DNA of 64,000 bases, from positions 2,824,277 to 2,888,276 of the forward strand of contig CATQHS010000001.1 in assembly GCA_958296055.1 (NCBI GenBank), in the 5' to 3' direction. The stretch is from an uncultured Acidimicrobiales bacterium (GTDB lineage: Bacteria; Actinomycetota; Acidimicrobiia; Acidimicrobiales; Aldehydirespiratoraceae). The notes under the pieces are model-generated. The model made no database searches, was not told the DNA's origin, and was given only the letters and a program-made list of their open reading frames with translations. Below, piece by piece: positions 1 through 7,523 of the stretch; position 1 is the stretch's first letter, and each line of letters starts with the position of its first letter. The position numbers and the translations under genes were made by a program.

Positions 1-1
1 G

Positions 2-739
2 GCGGTGGACGGCCCCTACGTGACCATTCGTCGTTTTGTGGTGGCCGACGTGGCCTTGGAGATGTTCGCCGGCGAGGCGGTGGTGGCGCTGCTCGACGAG
101 CTGATCTCCGCGGGGGCCAACGTGATGGTGACCGGGGGGACCGGCGCGGGCAAGACGACTCTGCTGAACGCCCTGGCCGGGCGCATCGACGGCGGTCGGC
201 GGATCGTCACCATCGAGGACGCGGCCGAGCTCAGGCTCGACCATCCCCACGTCGTACGTCTCGAAGCCCGGCCCGAGTCCCGGGAGGGCGGGGGCGACGT
301 GACCATCAGGGACTTGGTCCGCAACGCCCTGAGGATGCGTCCCGACCGGCTGGTGGTGGGGGAGGTGAGGGGAGCGGAGGCGCTTGACCTGCTCCATGCC
401 CTCAACACCGGTCACGCCGGCTGCCTCTCCACCATCCACGCCAACGGGCCCGTCGACGGGCTGCGCCGGCTGACCACGCTGGCCGCGGCCGCAGCCGAAC
501 GCCTTCCGGTGGACGCGGTCAAAGATCACGTGCGGGCGGCCATGGACGCGGTGGTGCACGTGGGGCGAGCCGCCGGTGGCGAGCGCCGGATTGTCGAGGT
601 GGCCGAGGTGGTCTCCGGCGACCGGGTGCGCAAGCTGGCCGACGGGACCGCCGTGGTCGGCACCCTTTCCCGGCCCCGCCGGATCGCCGGCGACTTCGAT
701 GACGGGACAGAGCCTCTGATGGCAGGGCAGGGCCGATGA
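2..739 (+). CDS. tadA: Tad pilus assembly ATPase TadA/CpaF, C-terminal part (cut by window start)
   Basis: Secretion ATPase that powers assembly of Flp-type (type IVb) pili at the inner face of the membrane. The reading frame is open to the window edge, so the N-terminal domain is missing. Visible are a Walker A loop (GGTGAGKT, about residue 44 of the fragment), an acidic box (VTIEDAAEL), and the Walker B/His-box region (DRLVVGEVRGAEAL, then STIHAN), all typical of the CpaF family. tadB, tadC, a pilin and a TadE protein follow on the same strand, which supports the assignment. The stop lies in the first copy of a 17-bp tandem duplication. Confidence 0.93.
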   Translation, partial: AVDGPYVTIRRFVVADVALEMFAGEAVVALLDELISAGANVMVTGGTGAGKTTLLNALAGRIDGGRRIVTIEDAAELRLDHPHVVRLEARPESREGGGDVTIRDLVRNALRMRPDRLVVGEVRGAEALDLLHALNTGHAGCLSTIHANGPVDGLRRLTTLAAAAAERLPVDAVKDHVRAAMDAVVHVGRAAGGERRIVEVAEVVSGDRVRKLADGTAVVGTLSRPRRIAGDFDDGTEPLMAGQGR

Positions 740-757
740 CGGGGCAGGGCCGATGAC
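725..757 (+). repeat. Tandem duplication of the tadA/tadB stop-start junction (2 x 16-17 bp)
   Basis: GGGCAGGGCCGATGAC occurs at 725-740 and 742-757, period 17. The first copy has an ATGA overlap that supplies the tadA stop (737-739). The second copy supplies the tadB ATG (753). One copy alone would give the usual overlapping ATGA gene junction. Confidence 0.85.
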
Positions 758-1445
758 GGCGTTAATGGCGGCGGTGTTCGCCTTTGTGGCCGTGGCCTGG
801 CCCCGTCCGCCGCCCCGGGGCCGTTCCCGCCCCCGGCCGCGGTCGGCCGTCGCCGTTGCCGCCGTCCGGGCCCGCCTGCGGAAGTGGTCCGGATCCGGCG
901 ACCACGCCACCGTGGTGGCCGAGATGCTGGAGCTGACGGCCCGGGCCCTGCGGGCCGGGGCGTCTCTTCCGGTTGCCTTGGAGACGGTCTCAGCCGAACT
1001 CCCCGATGCCGGTCTGGCCCCGGTGACTCGCCGGATCGCCGGGGGACTGAGCGTGGCCGAGGCTCTGGACGGCTGGGCCGCCGGCGCGACCGGCAGCCGG
1101 GTGGCCGCCGCCCGCCGGATCGCGGTCGCCCTTCTCGTTCTCGGGCACGGGTCGGGTGCGGCCATGGCCGCCGGTCTCGATCGGGCCGCGGCGTCCATCC
1201 ATCAGCGTCGGGCCTGGCACGACGAGATCCGGGCCCTCACCGCCCAGACCCGGGCTTCGGGGCTGTTGGTGGCGCTGGCCCCGGCCGCCTTCGGCGCGGT
1301 CGTGGCTCTGGTCGACGGCGATGCTCTGCGAGTGCTGGTGGCCACTCCCCTGGGATGGCTTTCGCTGCTGGCCGGCCTGGGGTTGGAGGCTCTCGGGGTG
1401 TGGTGGATGACCCGGCTGGCCCGGGGGGTGTCGGCGTGGGCTTGA
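753..1445 (+). CDS. tadB: Tad pilus assembly membrane protein TadB
   Basis: Polytopic inner-membrane platform protein of the Tad secretion system (type II secretion F domain). The 230-residue product has an N-terminal hydrophobic stretch, a cytoplasmic helical domain rich in Ala and Arg (LTARALRAGASLPVALE, then ARRIAVALLVLGHGSG), and two C-terminal hydrophobic segments ending near WWMTRLARG. It is shorter than many TadB proteins. Order after tadA and before tadC fits the family. The start is the ATG in the second copy of the 17-bp repeat, and the stop is in the first copy of a 38-bp repeat. Confidence 0.85.
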   Translation: MTALMAAVFAFVAVAWPRPPPRGRSRPRPRSAVAVAAVRARLRKWSGSGDHATVVAEMLELTARALRAGASLPVALETVSAELPDAGLAPVTRRIAGGLSVAEALDGWAAGATGSRVAAARRIAVALLVLGHGSGAAMAAGLDRAAASIHQRRAWHDEIRALTAQTRASGLLVALAPAAFGAVVALVDGDALRVLVATPLGWLSLLAGLGLEALGVWWMTRLARGVSAWA

Positions 1446-1501
1446 GCATCGGGTCCGGGCTGGGGGTGTGGGCGTGGGCTTGAGCATCGGGTCCGGGCTG
1501 G
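1425..1501 (+). repeat. 38-bp tandem duplication at the tadB/tadC junction
   Basis: 1425-1462 is repeated at 1463-1500 with one difference (C1432/G1470). The first copy holds the tadB stop (1443-1445) overlapped by a GTG at 1436, whose frame soon ends at 1483. The second copy repeats that GTG at 1474 in the open tadC frame. The likely ancestor is a tadB/tadC gene overlap of 10 nt. Confidence 0.88.
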
Positions 1502-2292
1502 CCGCGGTGTTGGCGGCGGTGGCGGTGGGGCTTCCGCCCGCCCGGACGGGCCGGATCCGCGATCGCCTGCACCGGTCTGATCCCTCCTCGCCGGGCGCCC
1601 GCCGACGCCGGTCTCGGGCTGGCCGGCCTTTGCAGCCCCACCCGCGGCTGGCCCCGGTCGCGGCCCTGGGCCGGTGCCTGACCGGAGGCGAGTCTCCCGA
1701 CGAGATGCTGGTCGGCGGGGCCGCGCTGGGGTTGCCCGCGGCGGCGGCCGTGGCCGGACCAGTCCCGGCTCTGGCCGGCTTGGCCGTTGTGGCCGCCCTG
1801 GCCCGGCTGCGGGTCCGCCGCCGCCGGGGAGACCACGATCGTCGAGTCGAGCTCGGGCTGCCCGAGGTCGTCGATCTCTTGAGCCTGATCGTGGGGGCGG
1901 GACAGCCGACCGCGGCGGCTCTGGCCGCCATCGGCCCCCGTTCCCCTGAGCCGTTCCGGTCGGAGCTGGCCGACGCGGTGCGGCGCTTCTCGGCCGGCGA
2001 ACCCTTCGCCGAGTCGATGCGGCGCCTGCGAGATCGGCTGGGTCCGGCCGCGGCTCCCCTCGTTCACGCCGTCCTGGCCGCCGAGGTGGATGGAGCGCCG
2101 TTGGGCCCGGCTCTGGCTCGGGCCGGTGACGAAGCCCACCGGCGGCGGCGGGTCAAGGCCGAAGAGGCCGCCCGCCGGGTGCCGGTGCTCATGCTGTTCC
2201 CCCTGGTGTTCTGCGTGCTTCCCGCCTTCGGATTGCTGACGGTGGTTCCGCTCATGGTCGGGTCGATAGCTGACCTGCGGCTGCCGGGATGA
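1474..2292 (+). CDS. tadC: Tad pilus assembly membrane protein TadC
   Basis: Second F-domain membrane protein of the Tad system, partner of TadB. About 272 residues: N-terminal hydrophobic helix, paired hydrophobic segments around residues 85-110, a cytoplasmic helical domain (LGLPEVVDLLSLIVGAGQP, a TadC-like motif), and a C-terminal membrane hairpin (VLMLFPLVFCVLPAF). GTG 1474 is preferred because it corresponds to the GTG that overlapped the tadB stop before the 38-bp duplication. GTG 1468 is an in-frame alternative two codons upstream. Confidence 0.86.
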   Translation: MGLSIGSGLAAVLAAVAVGLPPARTGRIRDRLHRSDPSSPGARRRRSRAGRPLQPHPRLAPVAALGRCLTGGESPDEMLVGGAALGLPAAAAVAGPVPALAGLAVVAALARLRVRRRRGDHDRRVELGLPEVVDLLSLIVGAGQPTAAALAAIGPRSPEPFRSELADAVRRFSAGEPFAESMRRLRDRLGPAAAPLVHAVLAAEVDGAPLGPALARAGDEAHRRRRVKAEEAARRVPVLMLFPLVFCVLPAFGLLTVVPLMVGSIADLRLPG

Positions 2293-2379
2293 GCGCCCGG
2301 CGGTGCTCGCTTCGCCGGCGCGGTCCGACGCCGGTCGTCGTTTCTGCTTCCCCCGGAGTCTGTTCGTCCAAGGAGAGCT

Positions 2380-2625
2380 ATGAGCGAGAACCCCAACCAT
2401 TCCGGTCACGCCGATCCCGTCGCCGATCCCGAGCGGGGTCAGACCCCGGCGGAGGCGGAATCGGCCGCCGATCCCGAGCGGGGTCAGACCACGGCTGAGT
2501 ACGCGCTGGTCATTCTGGGTGCGGCCGCGGTGGCGCTGCTGGTGTTGGCCTGGGCCACGGACACCGGGATGGTGTCCACCCTGCTCAACAAGGTGATCAG
2601 AAGCGTCGCCGACCAAGTGACGTGA
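2380..2625 (+). CDS. Flp-type pilin (short actinobacterial DUF4244-like prepilin)
   Basis: 81-residue probable major pilin subunit. Residues 1-40 are a hydrophilic leader with a 15-residue duplication (ADPERGQT at two places), followed by TTAEYALVILGAAAVALLVL, the Glu+5-containing hydrophobic helix characteristic of Flp prepilins. Processing is expected near the second ERGQT|TAEY, by a prepilin peptidase not seen in this window. A strong AGGAG (2371-2375) precedes the ATG. The gene overlaps the TadE gene by GTGA. Confidence 0.85.
   Translation: MSENPNHSGHADPVADPERGQTPAEAESAADPERGQTTAEYALVILGAAAVALLVLAWATDTGMVSTLLNKVIRSVADQVT
2421..2499 (+). repeat. 45-bp in-frame duplication in the prepilin leader
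   Basis: 2421-2454 is closely repeated at 2466-2499 (period 45, 15 codons). It duplicates the residues just upstream of and including the expected prepilin cleavage region. Confidence 0.82.
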
Positions 2626-3014
2626 CCGGCCGCCGGGCGGCCGGCCCTGCGGCTCGCCGGGGCCAGCGGGGCCAGTCAACGGTGGAGCTGGTGCTGGTGT
2701 TGCCGGTCCTGGCCGCCCTGATGCTGGCGCTGGTGCAGATCGGGCTGCTAGTCCGGGTCCGGGTGATGGTCACCCACGCGGCCCGGGAGGCAGCCCGAGA
2801 GGCGGCCGTGGGCGCCGATGATGACGGCGTGAGGACGGCCGCGGCCGAGGCCGGCGACCTAGACCCGCGGCGCCTCGACGTGAGCGTGCACCGGGCCGGG
2901 GATCGGGTGGCCGTGGCCGTCCGCTACCGCGACCCGACCGAGGTCCCCATAGTGGGCGCCCTACTGGCCGACGTCCGGTTCGAGGCCCGGGCCACGATGC
3001 GCCTGGAAGGATGA
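2622..3014 (+). CDS. TadE-family pseudopilin
   Basis: 130-residue minor pilin-like protein of the Tad cluster. The N-terminus carries the TadE signature (RGQSTVELVLVLPVLAALML), a basic stretch followed by a Glu-containing hydrophobic helix, and then a small periplasmic domain. The GTG start overlaps the pilin stop (GTGA), indicating translational coupling. TadF/TadG-like genes are not visible downstream. Confidence 0.87.
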   Translation: MTGRRAAGPAARRGQRGQSTVELVLVLPVLAALMLALVQIGLLVRVRVMVTHAAREAAREAAVGADDDGVRTAAAEAGDLDPRRLDVSVHRAGDRVAVAVRYRDPTEVPIVGALLADVRFEARATMRLEG

Positions 3015-3080
3015 GCCCAGTCTCCTCCAGCGGCCCCGGATGCGGGTCGAACGAGGCCGGTTCCGGTACCGTTGGCCGCC

Positions 3081-3446
3081 GTGCAGGCCGCCATCGAGAG
3101 CCGGCGTCGGCCCCCGTGGACCGTGCTCGCCGTCGGTGGGGAACTCGACGTCGTCGGCGCCCCGGCCCTGCGCCAAGCCGTGGTGGCCGCGGTCTCTGCC
3201 GGCGGGACCCGTCTGATCCTCGACCTCACCGGGGTCGACTTCATCGACTCCTTCGGGATCGGCGCGGTGGTGGGAGCGCTCAAGAGGGTGCGCCAGCGGG
3301 ACGGGGAGCTGGCGCTGGTGTGCCCGGCCCCCCGGGTCCGGCGGGTGTTCGAACTCTGCGATCTCGACCGGATTCTGACCCTGCACAACTCCATCGACAG
3401 CGTCGGTGCCCCCGGCGTCGGCCACTCGGCCGAGCCTGGTTCGTGA
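3081..3446 (+). CDS. STAS-domain anti-sigma factor antagonist (RsbV/SpoIIAA-like)
   Basis: Small STAS protein of about 121 residues, expected to bind an RsbW-type kinase and to be inactivated by Ser phosphorylation. The core LDLTGVDFIDSFGIGAVVG contains the conserved Asp-Ser of the phosphorylation loop. GTG 3081 is preferred; TTG 3072 is three codons upstream in frame. It overlaps the next gene (RsbW-like) by GTGA, a classic partner-switch pair. The target sigma factor is not identifiable here. Confidence 0.85.
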   Translation: MQAAIESRRRPPWTVLAVGGELDVVGAPALRQAVVAAVSAGGTRLILDLTGVDFIDSFGIGAVVGALKRVRQRDGELALVCPAPRVRRVFELCDLDRILTLHNSIDSVGAPGVGHSAEPGS

Positions 3447-3892
3447 GCGGCCGCGCCGGTTCCGACCGGGTCGTCATCGAGATCCCGGCCCGCACCGAGT
3501 TCGTCTCGTTCGTGCGAGTGGTCCTGACCGGGGCGGCCGAGATCGAGCCCGGCATGGATTCCGAGCGGATCGAGGATCTGCGGGTGGCGGTCTCGGAGGC
3601 GACGACCAACGCGGTGGAGGCCCACTTGAACGCAGGCTGCGAGCAGCGGGTCCGGGTCGAGGGCAGCCTGGCCGACGACGAGGTGGTGGTGGCGGTCCGC
3701 GATGAGGGTCCGGGCTTCGACCCCGAGGATCTGCCCGAGCTGCCGCCGCCCGAGTCGCCCGAGCGGCTGCTGTACGAGTCGGGCCTGGGCATCCCGCTGA
3801 TGAGGGTGCTGGCCGACGAGTCGGAGATCCGCTCCGGCGCTGGCGGCACCGACGTGCGCCTGGTCGTTTACTCTTCGGGTCGCCGGAAGTAA
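3443..3892 (+). CDS. Anti-sigma factor serine kinase, RsbW/SpoIIAB-like
   Basis: 149-residue GHKL ATPase-domain protein. The N box is seen as SEATTNAVEAHL and the G1 box as VRDEGPGFDPEDLP, followed by GLGIPLMRVLADE. It would sequester a sigma factor and phosphorylate the STAS antagonist encoded immediately upstream. The frame is open from 3011, but GTG 3443 overlaps the upstream TGA and begins the conserved domain. Confidence 0.86.
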   Translation: MSGRAGSDRVVIEIPARTEFVSFVRVVLTGAAEIEPGMDSERIEDLRVAVSEATTNAVEAHLNAGCEQRVRVEGSLADDEVVVAVRDEGPGFDPEDLPELPPPESPERLLYESGLGIPLMRVLADESEIRSGAGGTDVRLVVYSSGRRK

Positions 3893-3934
3893 AAATAGGC
3901 GAGACGAACCGGCATACCGAACGAGTTCCCGACG

Positions 3935-5362
3935 ATGGCCACCGAGCAACAGTTCGACCCCTCGCCGCTCACTTGGGCTGGCAGCGACGGCATGCTGGCC
4001 CGTCGCGTCGCCCGCCCTCTGAATCGCTTCCTCCACATCGAGGCGGCCGGCGGGATCGTGCTGCTAGTGGCCACGGTGGTGGCGCTCGTTTGGGCGAACT
4101 CACCGTGGAAGGACGGCTACCACGAGATCCTCGAGACCCACATCGTCATGGACCTAGGCGGGCTGCTCGTCCTGGACGAACCGATCGAAGCCTGGATCAA
4201 CGACGCCCTGATGGCCGTCTTCTTCTTCGTCATGGGCCTGGAGATCAAGCGCGAGCTCGTTACCGGAGAACTGCGCCGCCCCCGGGCCGCGGCCCTGCCC
4301 GCGGTGGCCGCCCTGGGCGGGGTGATAGTCCCCGCTCTCATCTACTTCGGCTTCAACCCGTCCGGGCCGGCTTCGGCCGGGTGGGGCATCCCCATGGCCA
4401 CCGACATCGCCTTCACCCTGGGGGTGGTGTCGCTGCTCGGGACCCGGGTTCCGACCACGATCAAGGTCTTTCTGCTGACGCTGGCCATCGTCGACGACAT
4501 CGCCGCCATCCTGGTCATCGCCGTCTTCTACACCGACGACCTTTCGGTGGGGTGGCTGCTGGTGACGGCGGTCGGGATCGTCGCCTTCCTGGTCCTGAGG
4601 CTGACCGGGGTGTGGTACACCCCGGCCTATGTGGTGGCCGGGGTGTTCATATGGCTGGCCATGTTCGAGTCTGGGATCCACGCCACCCTGGCCGGGGTGA
4701 TCGTCGGGATAATGACCCCGGCCCGGCCCCTAATCGACAATCCCCGGGTGGGCGAGGGTGCCATCCTGCGGGTGCTTCTCCAGTTGCGCCAGCAGGAGCG
4801 CAGCGCCGGGATCGGCGAGGAGGGGGCTGCGGCCCGCCGGGCCCGCCAAGAACTCACCGCCCCGGTCATGCACCGGGCCTACTTCGAGATGAAGGAGCAG
4901 GTGTCGGTGGCCGAACGCCTGAACCACATGCTGCACCCCTGGTCGAGTTTTGTGATCATCCCCATCTTCGCCTTGGCCAACGCCGGAGTGGAGATCTCCT
5001 TCGACTCCCTGTCCGAGGCGGCCCGGTCCCCGGTGACCCACGGGGTCCTGGTCGGCTTGGTGGTGGGCAAACTGGCAGGCGTCTCGCTGTTCACCTGGGT
5101 CGGCGTGCGCCTCGGCCTCTTCCGGCTGCCCAGCGGCGCCACTTGGTCCCACATCGTCGGGCTAGGGGCCCTGGCCGGCATCGGCTTCACCGTGTCGCTG
5201 TTCATCACCGGGCTGGAGTTCGAGACGGGCGATCTGGGCGACCAGGCCAAGATGGGCGTTCTGGCCGCCTCGGCCCTAGCCGCGGTCATCGGTGCCCTCG
5301 TCTTCGCCCGCTCCAAGCCGGGGACTGGGTCCGGCGAATTGCTGGAAGCAGATCCGGGGTGA
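3935..5362 (+). CDS. nhaA: Na+/H+ antiporter NhaA
   Basis: 475-residue inner-membrane antiporter exchanging Na+ for H+ in pH and sodium homeostasis. Many hydrophobic helices are present, with the family's functional Asp motifs: MATDIAFTLGVVSLLG (paired transport Asp region) and LAIVDDIAAILVIAVFY. The C-terminus has the conserved ALAGIGFTVSLFITGLEF. The extended cytoplasmic loop (RARQEL region) and C-terminal tail are common in actinobacterial NhaA. It lies between two partner-switch modules, so stress-linked expression is possible but unproven. Confidence 0.95.
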   Translation: MATEQQFDPSPLTWAGSDGMLARRVARPLNRFLHIEAAGGIVLLVATVVALVWANSPWKDGYHEILETHIVMDLGGLLVLDEPIEAWINDALMAVFFFVMGLEIKRELVTGELRRPRAAALPAVAALGGVIVPALIYFGFNPSGPASAGWGIPMATDIAFTLGVVSLLGTRVPTTIKVFLLTLAIVDDIAAILVIAVFYTDDLSVGWLLVTAVGIVAFLVLRLTGVWYTPAYVVAGVFIWLAMFESGIHATLAGVIVGIMTPARPLIDNPRVGEGAILRVLLQLRQQERSAGIGEEGAAARRARQELTAPVMHRAYFEMKEQVSVAERLNHMLHPWSSFVIIPIFALANAGVEISFDSLSEAARSPVTHGVLVGLVVGKLAGVSLFTWVGVRLGLFRLPSGATWSHIVGLGALAGIGFTVSLFITGLEFETGDLGDQAKMGVLAASALAAVIGALVFARSKPGTGSGELLEADPG

Positions 5363-5500
5363 GCCGGCAGGCTGCGAGACCCGAACCCGTTTCCCGCGGG
5401 GCTCGTTTGGTGTTACCATCCCACCCGTTCGGGCCGATTGGCCCGGTGCGGCAGTGGGGTCTATCTTGTTGGCGCTCAGAATGAGGAGAGTGATGGAAAG

Positions 5501-5848
5501 TTGACAACGGCAAGCATTAGCACGGTGCGAGAAGGCGGAACCCTGGTCGCCAAGGCCGATGGCCGGGTCGATGGGGCCAATGCCCGCGAGTTCCAAGAGG
5601 ACTTGGTCACGGCCATCGAAGCCGATGACCAAGCCGTGATCCTGGATCTGGAGAACCTCTCGTACATCAGCAGCGCCGGCCTGAGGGTGATCCTGATGAC
5701 GGCCAGGAAAATGCGGGAGCAAGGCTCGAAGTTCGCGGTGTGCTCGCTCTCGGCCTCGATCAGGGAGGTCTTCGAGATCAGCGGCTTCGACAAGATCATC
5801 TCCATTCAGAACTCCCAGGCTGAAGCGGTCGCCGCCCTGAATGACTGA
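5501..5848 (+). CDS. STAS-domain anti-sigma factor antagonist (second)
   Basis: 115-residue RsbV-like protein with the phosphorylatable Ser motif DLENLSYISSAGLRVILM. No ATG is available at the domain start. TTG 5501 is chosen because GAGGAG (about 5483-5488) lies upstream and the domain begins immediately after it; GTG 5438 is an in-frame alternative. It lies upstream of the response regulator-PP2C gene, which probably dephosphorylates it, and of a second RsbW-like gene. Confidence 0.83.
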   Translation: MTTASISTVREGGTLVAKADGRVDGANAREFQEDLVTAIEADDQAVILDLENLSYISSAGLRVILMTARKMREQGSKFAVCSLSASIREVFEISGFDKIISIQNSQAEAVAALND

Positions 5849-5925
5849 CAAAACCGGCGCCCGGTCGGTCGGTCCCGCTGGGCCGCCGCGCGAGCCTCTG
5901 GCCTGACACAGACGGGAGGGCAGGG

Positions 5926-7095
5926 ATGCCCGAACATCCGCAAAAGATTCTCGTAGTCGACGACGAGCCCGACGTAGAGGCGCTCGTTCTGCAACGGATG
6001 CGGCGCAACATCCGGGCCGGCGACTACGTGTTCGTCTTCGCCCAGAACGGCGTGGAGGCCCTCGAGCGACTCCAGCTAGAGGACGACATCGACATGGTGG
6101 TCTCCGACATCAACATGCCCCGCATGGACGGGCTCACCCTGCTCGAGCAGATACCCAAGGTGGACCCCAACGTCCGGGCGGTGATCGTCTCCGCCTACGG
6201 CGACATGCAGAACATCCGCACCGCCATGAACCGGGGCGCGTTCGACTTCGTCACCAAGCCTCTCGATTTCGAGGATCTGCGAACCACCATCGACCGGACG
6301 CTGCGCCACATGGCCGAGTGGCGGGAGGCGCTTTCCTCGCGCGATAAACTGGTCGCCCTGGAGAACGAGCTGGACGTGGCCCGCAAGATCCAGCAGTCCA
6401 TTCTCCCCACCGAGTTCCTGGCTGGCCCCGACTACCGAACCTTCGGCAACATGCGCCCGGCCCGCAGCGTGGGGGGCGATTTCTTCGACATGCTGAACCT
6501 GGAGCACGGGCGGATCGGCCTGGCCATCGCCGACGTCTCCGACAAGGGCGTCCCCGCCGCCCTGTTCATGATGTCGTCCCGCACTCTGCTGAAGGGCGCG
6601 GCCATCGGCCACGACAACCCGGGCGAGGTGCTGGGAGAGGTCAACGACCTGCTCACCGAGAACAACGATTCGGCCATGTTCGTCACCACCTTCTACGGGG
6701 TGTACGACCCGGCCAGCGGGGAGTTCATCTACGCCAACGGCGGGCACAACCCTCCGCTGGTGGTTCATCCCGACGGAACTTCGAGCCTGCTCCCGATGAC
6801 CGGCGGAGTGGCGCTGGGCCTGATGCCGGGACTCCCCTACGAGCAGGAATCGGTCACCCTGGCGCCCGGCGACGTCGTGGTGCTGTACACCGACGGGGTG
6901 ACCGAGGCCCTGAACGCGGACGACGAGGAGTTCGGAGTCGAGCGCCTCCAGGAGATCTTCGCCGACAATCCCCCGAAGAGTTGCCGGGAGGCGACCCGGG
7001 TCGTTTTCGAGGCGGTCGAGGCCTTCGCGGGCGAGACCCCGCAGTCCGACGACATCACCTGCCTGACATTGTGCAAGGGCGAGTTCCAAACTTGA
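5926..7095 (+). CDS. Response regulator with PP2C-type (RsbU/SpoIIE) phosphatase output
   Basis: 389-residue signalling protein. The N-terminal receiver domain (residues 7-125) has acidic pocket VDDEP, phospho-acceptor Asp61 (SDINMPRMDG) and Lys111 (TKPLD). A coiled linker of about 25 residues leads to a SpoIIE-type phosphatase domain (RSVGGDFFDM, IADVSDKGVPAALFM, YANGGHNPPL, LYTDGVTEA, SDDITCL) that retains the metal-binding Asp residues. It would dephosphorylate a STAS antagonist when phosphorylated, probably by the histidine kinase at 8891. It is linked to the next gene by a TTGA overlap. Confidence 0.92.
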   Translation: MPEHPQKILVVDDEPDVEALVLQRMRRNIRAGDYVFVFAQNGVEALERLQLEDDIDMVVSDINMPRMDGLTLLEQIPKVDPNVRAVIVSAYGDMQNIRTAMNRGAFDFVTKPLDFEDLRTTIDRTLRHMAEWREALSSRDKLVALENELDVARKIQQSILPTEFLAGPDYRTFGNMRPARSVGGDFFDMLNLEHGRIGLAIADVSDKGVPAALFMMSSRTLLKGAAIGHDNPGEVLGEVNDLLTENNDSAMFVTTFYGVYDPASGEFIYANGGHNPPLVVHPDGTSSLLPMTGGVALGLMPGLPYEQESVTLAPGDVVVLYTDGVTEALNADDEEFGVERLQEIFADNPPKSCREATRVVFEAVEAFAGETPQSDDITCLTLCKGEFQT

Positions 7096-7511
7096 GCGCA
7101 ACGACATCTCTCAAGATCGAGACCAGACACGAAGAACTGGACCGCGTCGCCGCCGCGGTGGAAGAGATGGCGGAGCGAGAGGGCTGGCCCCCCGAGCTCG
7201 GCTACCGGGTGACCCTGGTCGTAGAGGAGCTGGTGGTAAACGTCGTCAACCACGGCCACGACGGCGGCGTCCACGACATCGAAATCACCCTGGTCTCCGA
7301 ACCCGACGCTCTCACCATCGAGATCACCGACGACGGCCGCCCGTTCGATCCCCTGAACGACGCCCCCGAGCCCGATCTGGATTCGCTGCTGGAGGATCGG
7401 CCGGTGGGCGGGCTCGGCATTCACCTGGTGCGCACCATGATGGACGAGATGCACTACCGGCGGGAACAGAACAGGAACCACACGACCCTGATCGCCCGCA
7501 GGGGCGAATGA
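7092..7511 (+). CDS. RsbW-like ATP-binding protein (serine kinase/anti-sigma)
   Basis: 139-residue GHKL-fold protein. Key motifs are VVEELVVNVVNHGHDGG (N box), ITDDGRPFDPLND (G1) and VGGLGIHLVRTMMDEMHY (G2). TTG 7092 overlaps the upstream TGA (TTGA); the longer upstream frame reads over the phosphatase gene and is not conserved-looking. With the adjacent STAS and phosphatase genes it completes a partner-switch module. Its stop lies in a 10-bp tandem duplication. Confidence 0.86.
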   Translation: MSATTSLKIETRHEELDRVAAAVEEMAEREGWPPELGYRVTLVVEELVVNVVNHGHDGGVHDIEITLVSEPDALTIEITDDGRPFDPLNDAPEPDLDSLLEDRPVGGLGIHLVRTMMDEMHYRREQNRNHTTLIARRGE

Positions 7512-7523
7512 AGGCGAATGAAG
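7504..7523 (+). repeat. 10-bp tandem duplication at a stop/start junction
   Basis: GCGAATGAAG-type 10-mers lie head to tail (7504-7513 and 7514-7523). ATG7508/TGA7509 overlap in the first copy. The binding-protein gene starts at the ATG of the second copy (7518). Confidence 0.75.

Noticed and set aside
1237-2679. 480-codon minus-strand frame in the Tad region
   Set aside because: Antisense to tadB/tadC/pilin; repeats in it merely mirror the 38-bp duplication.
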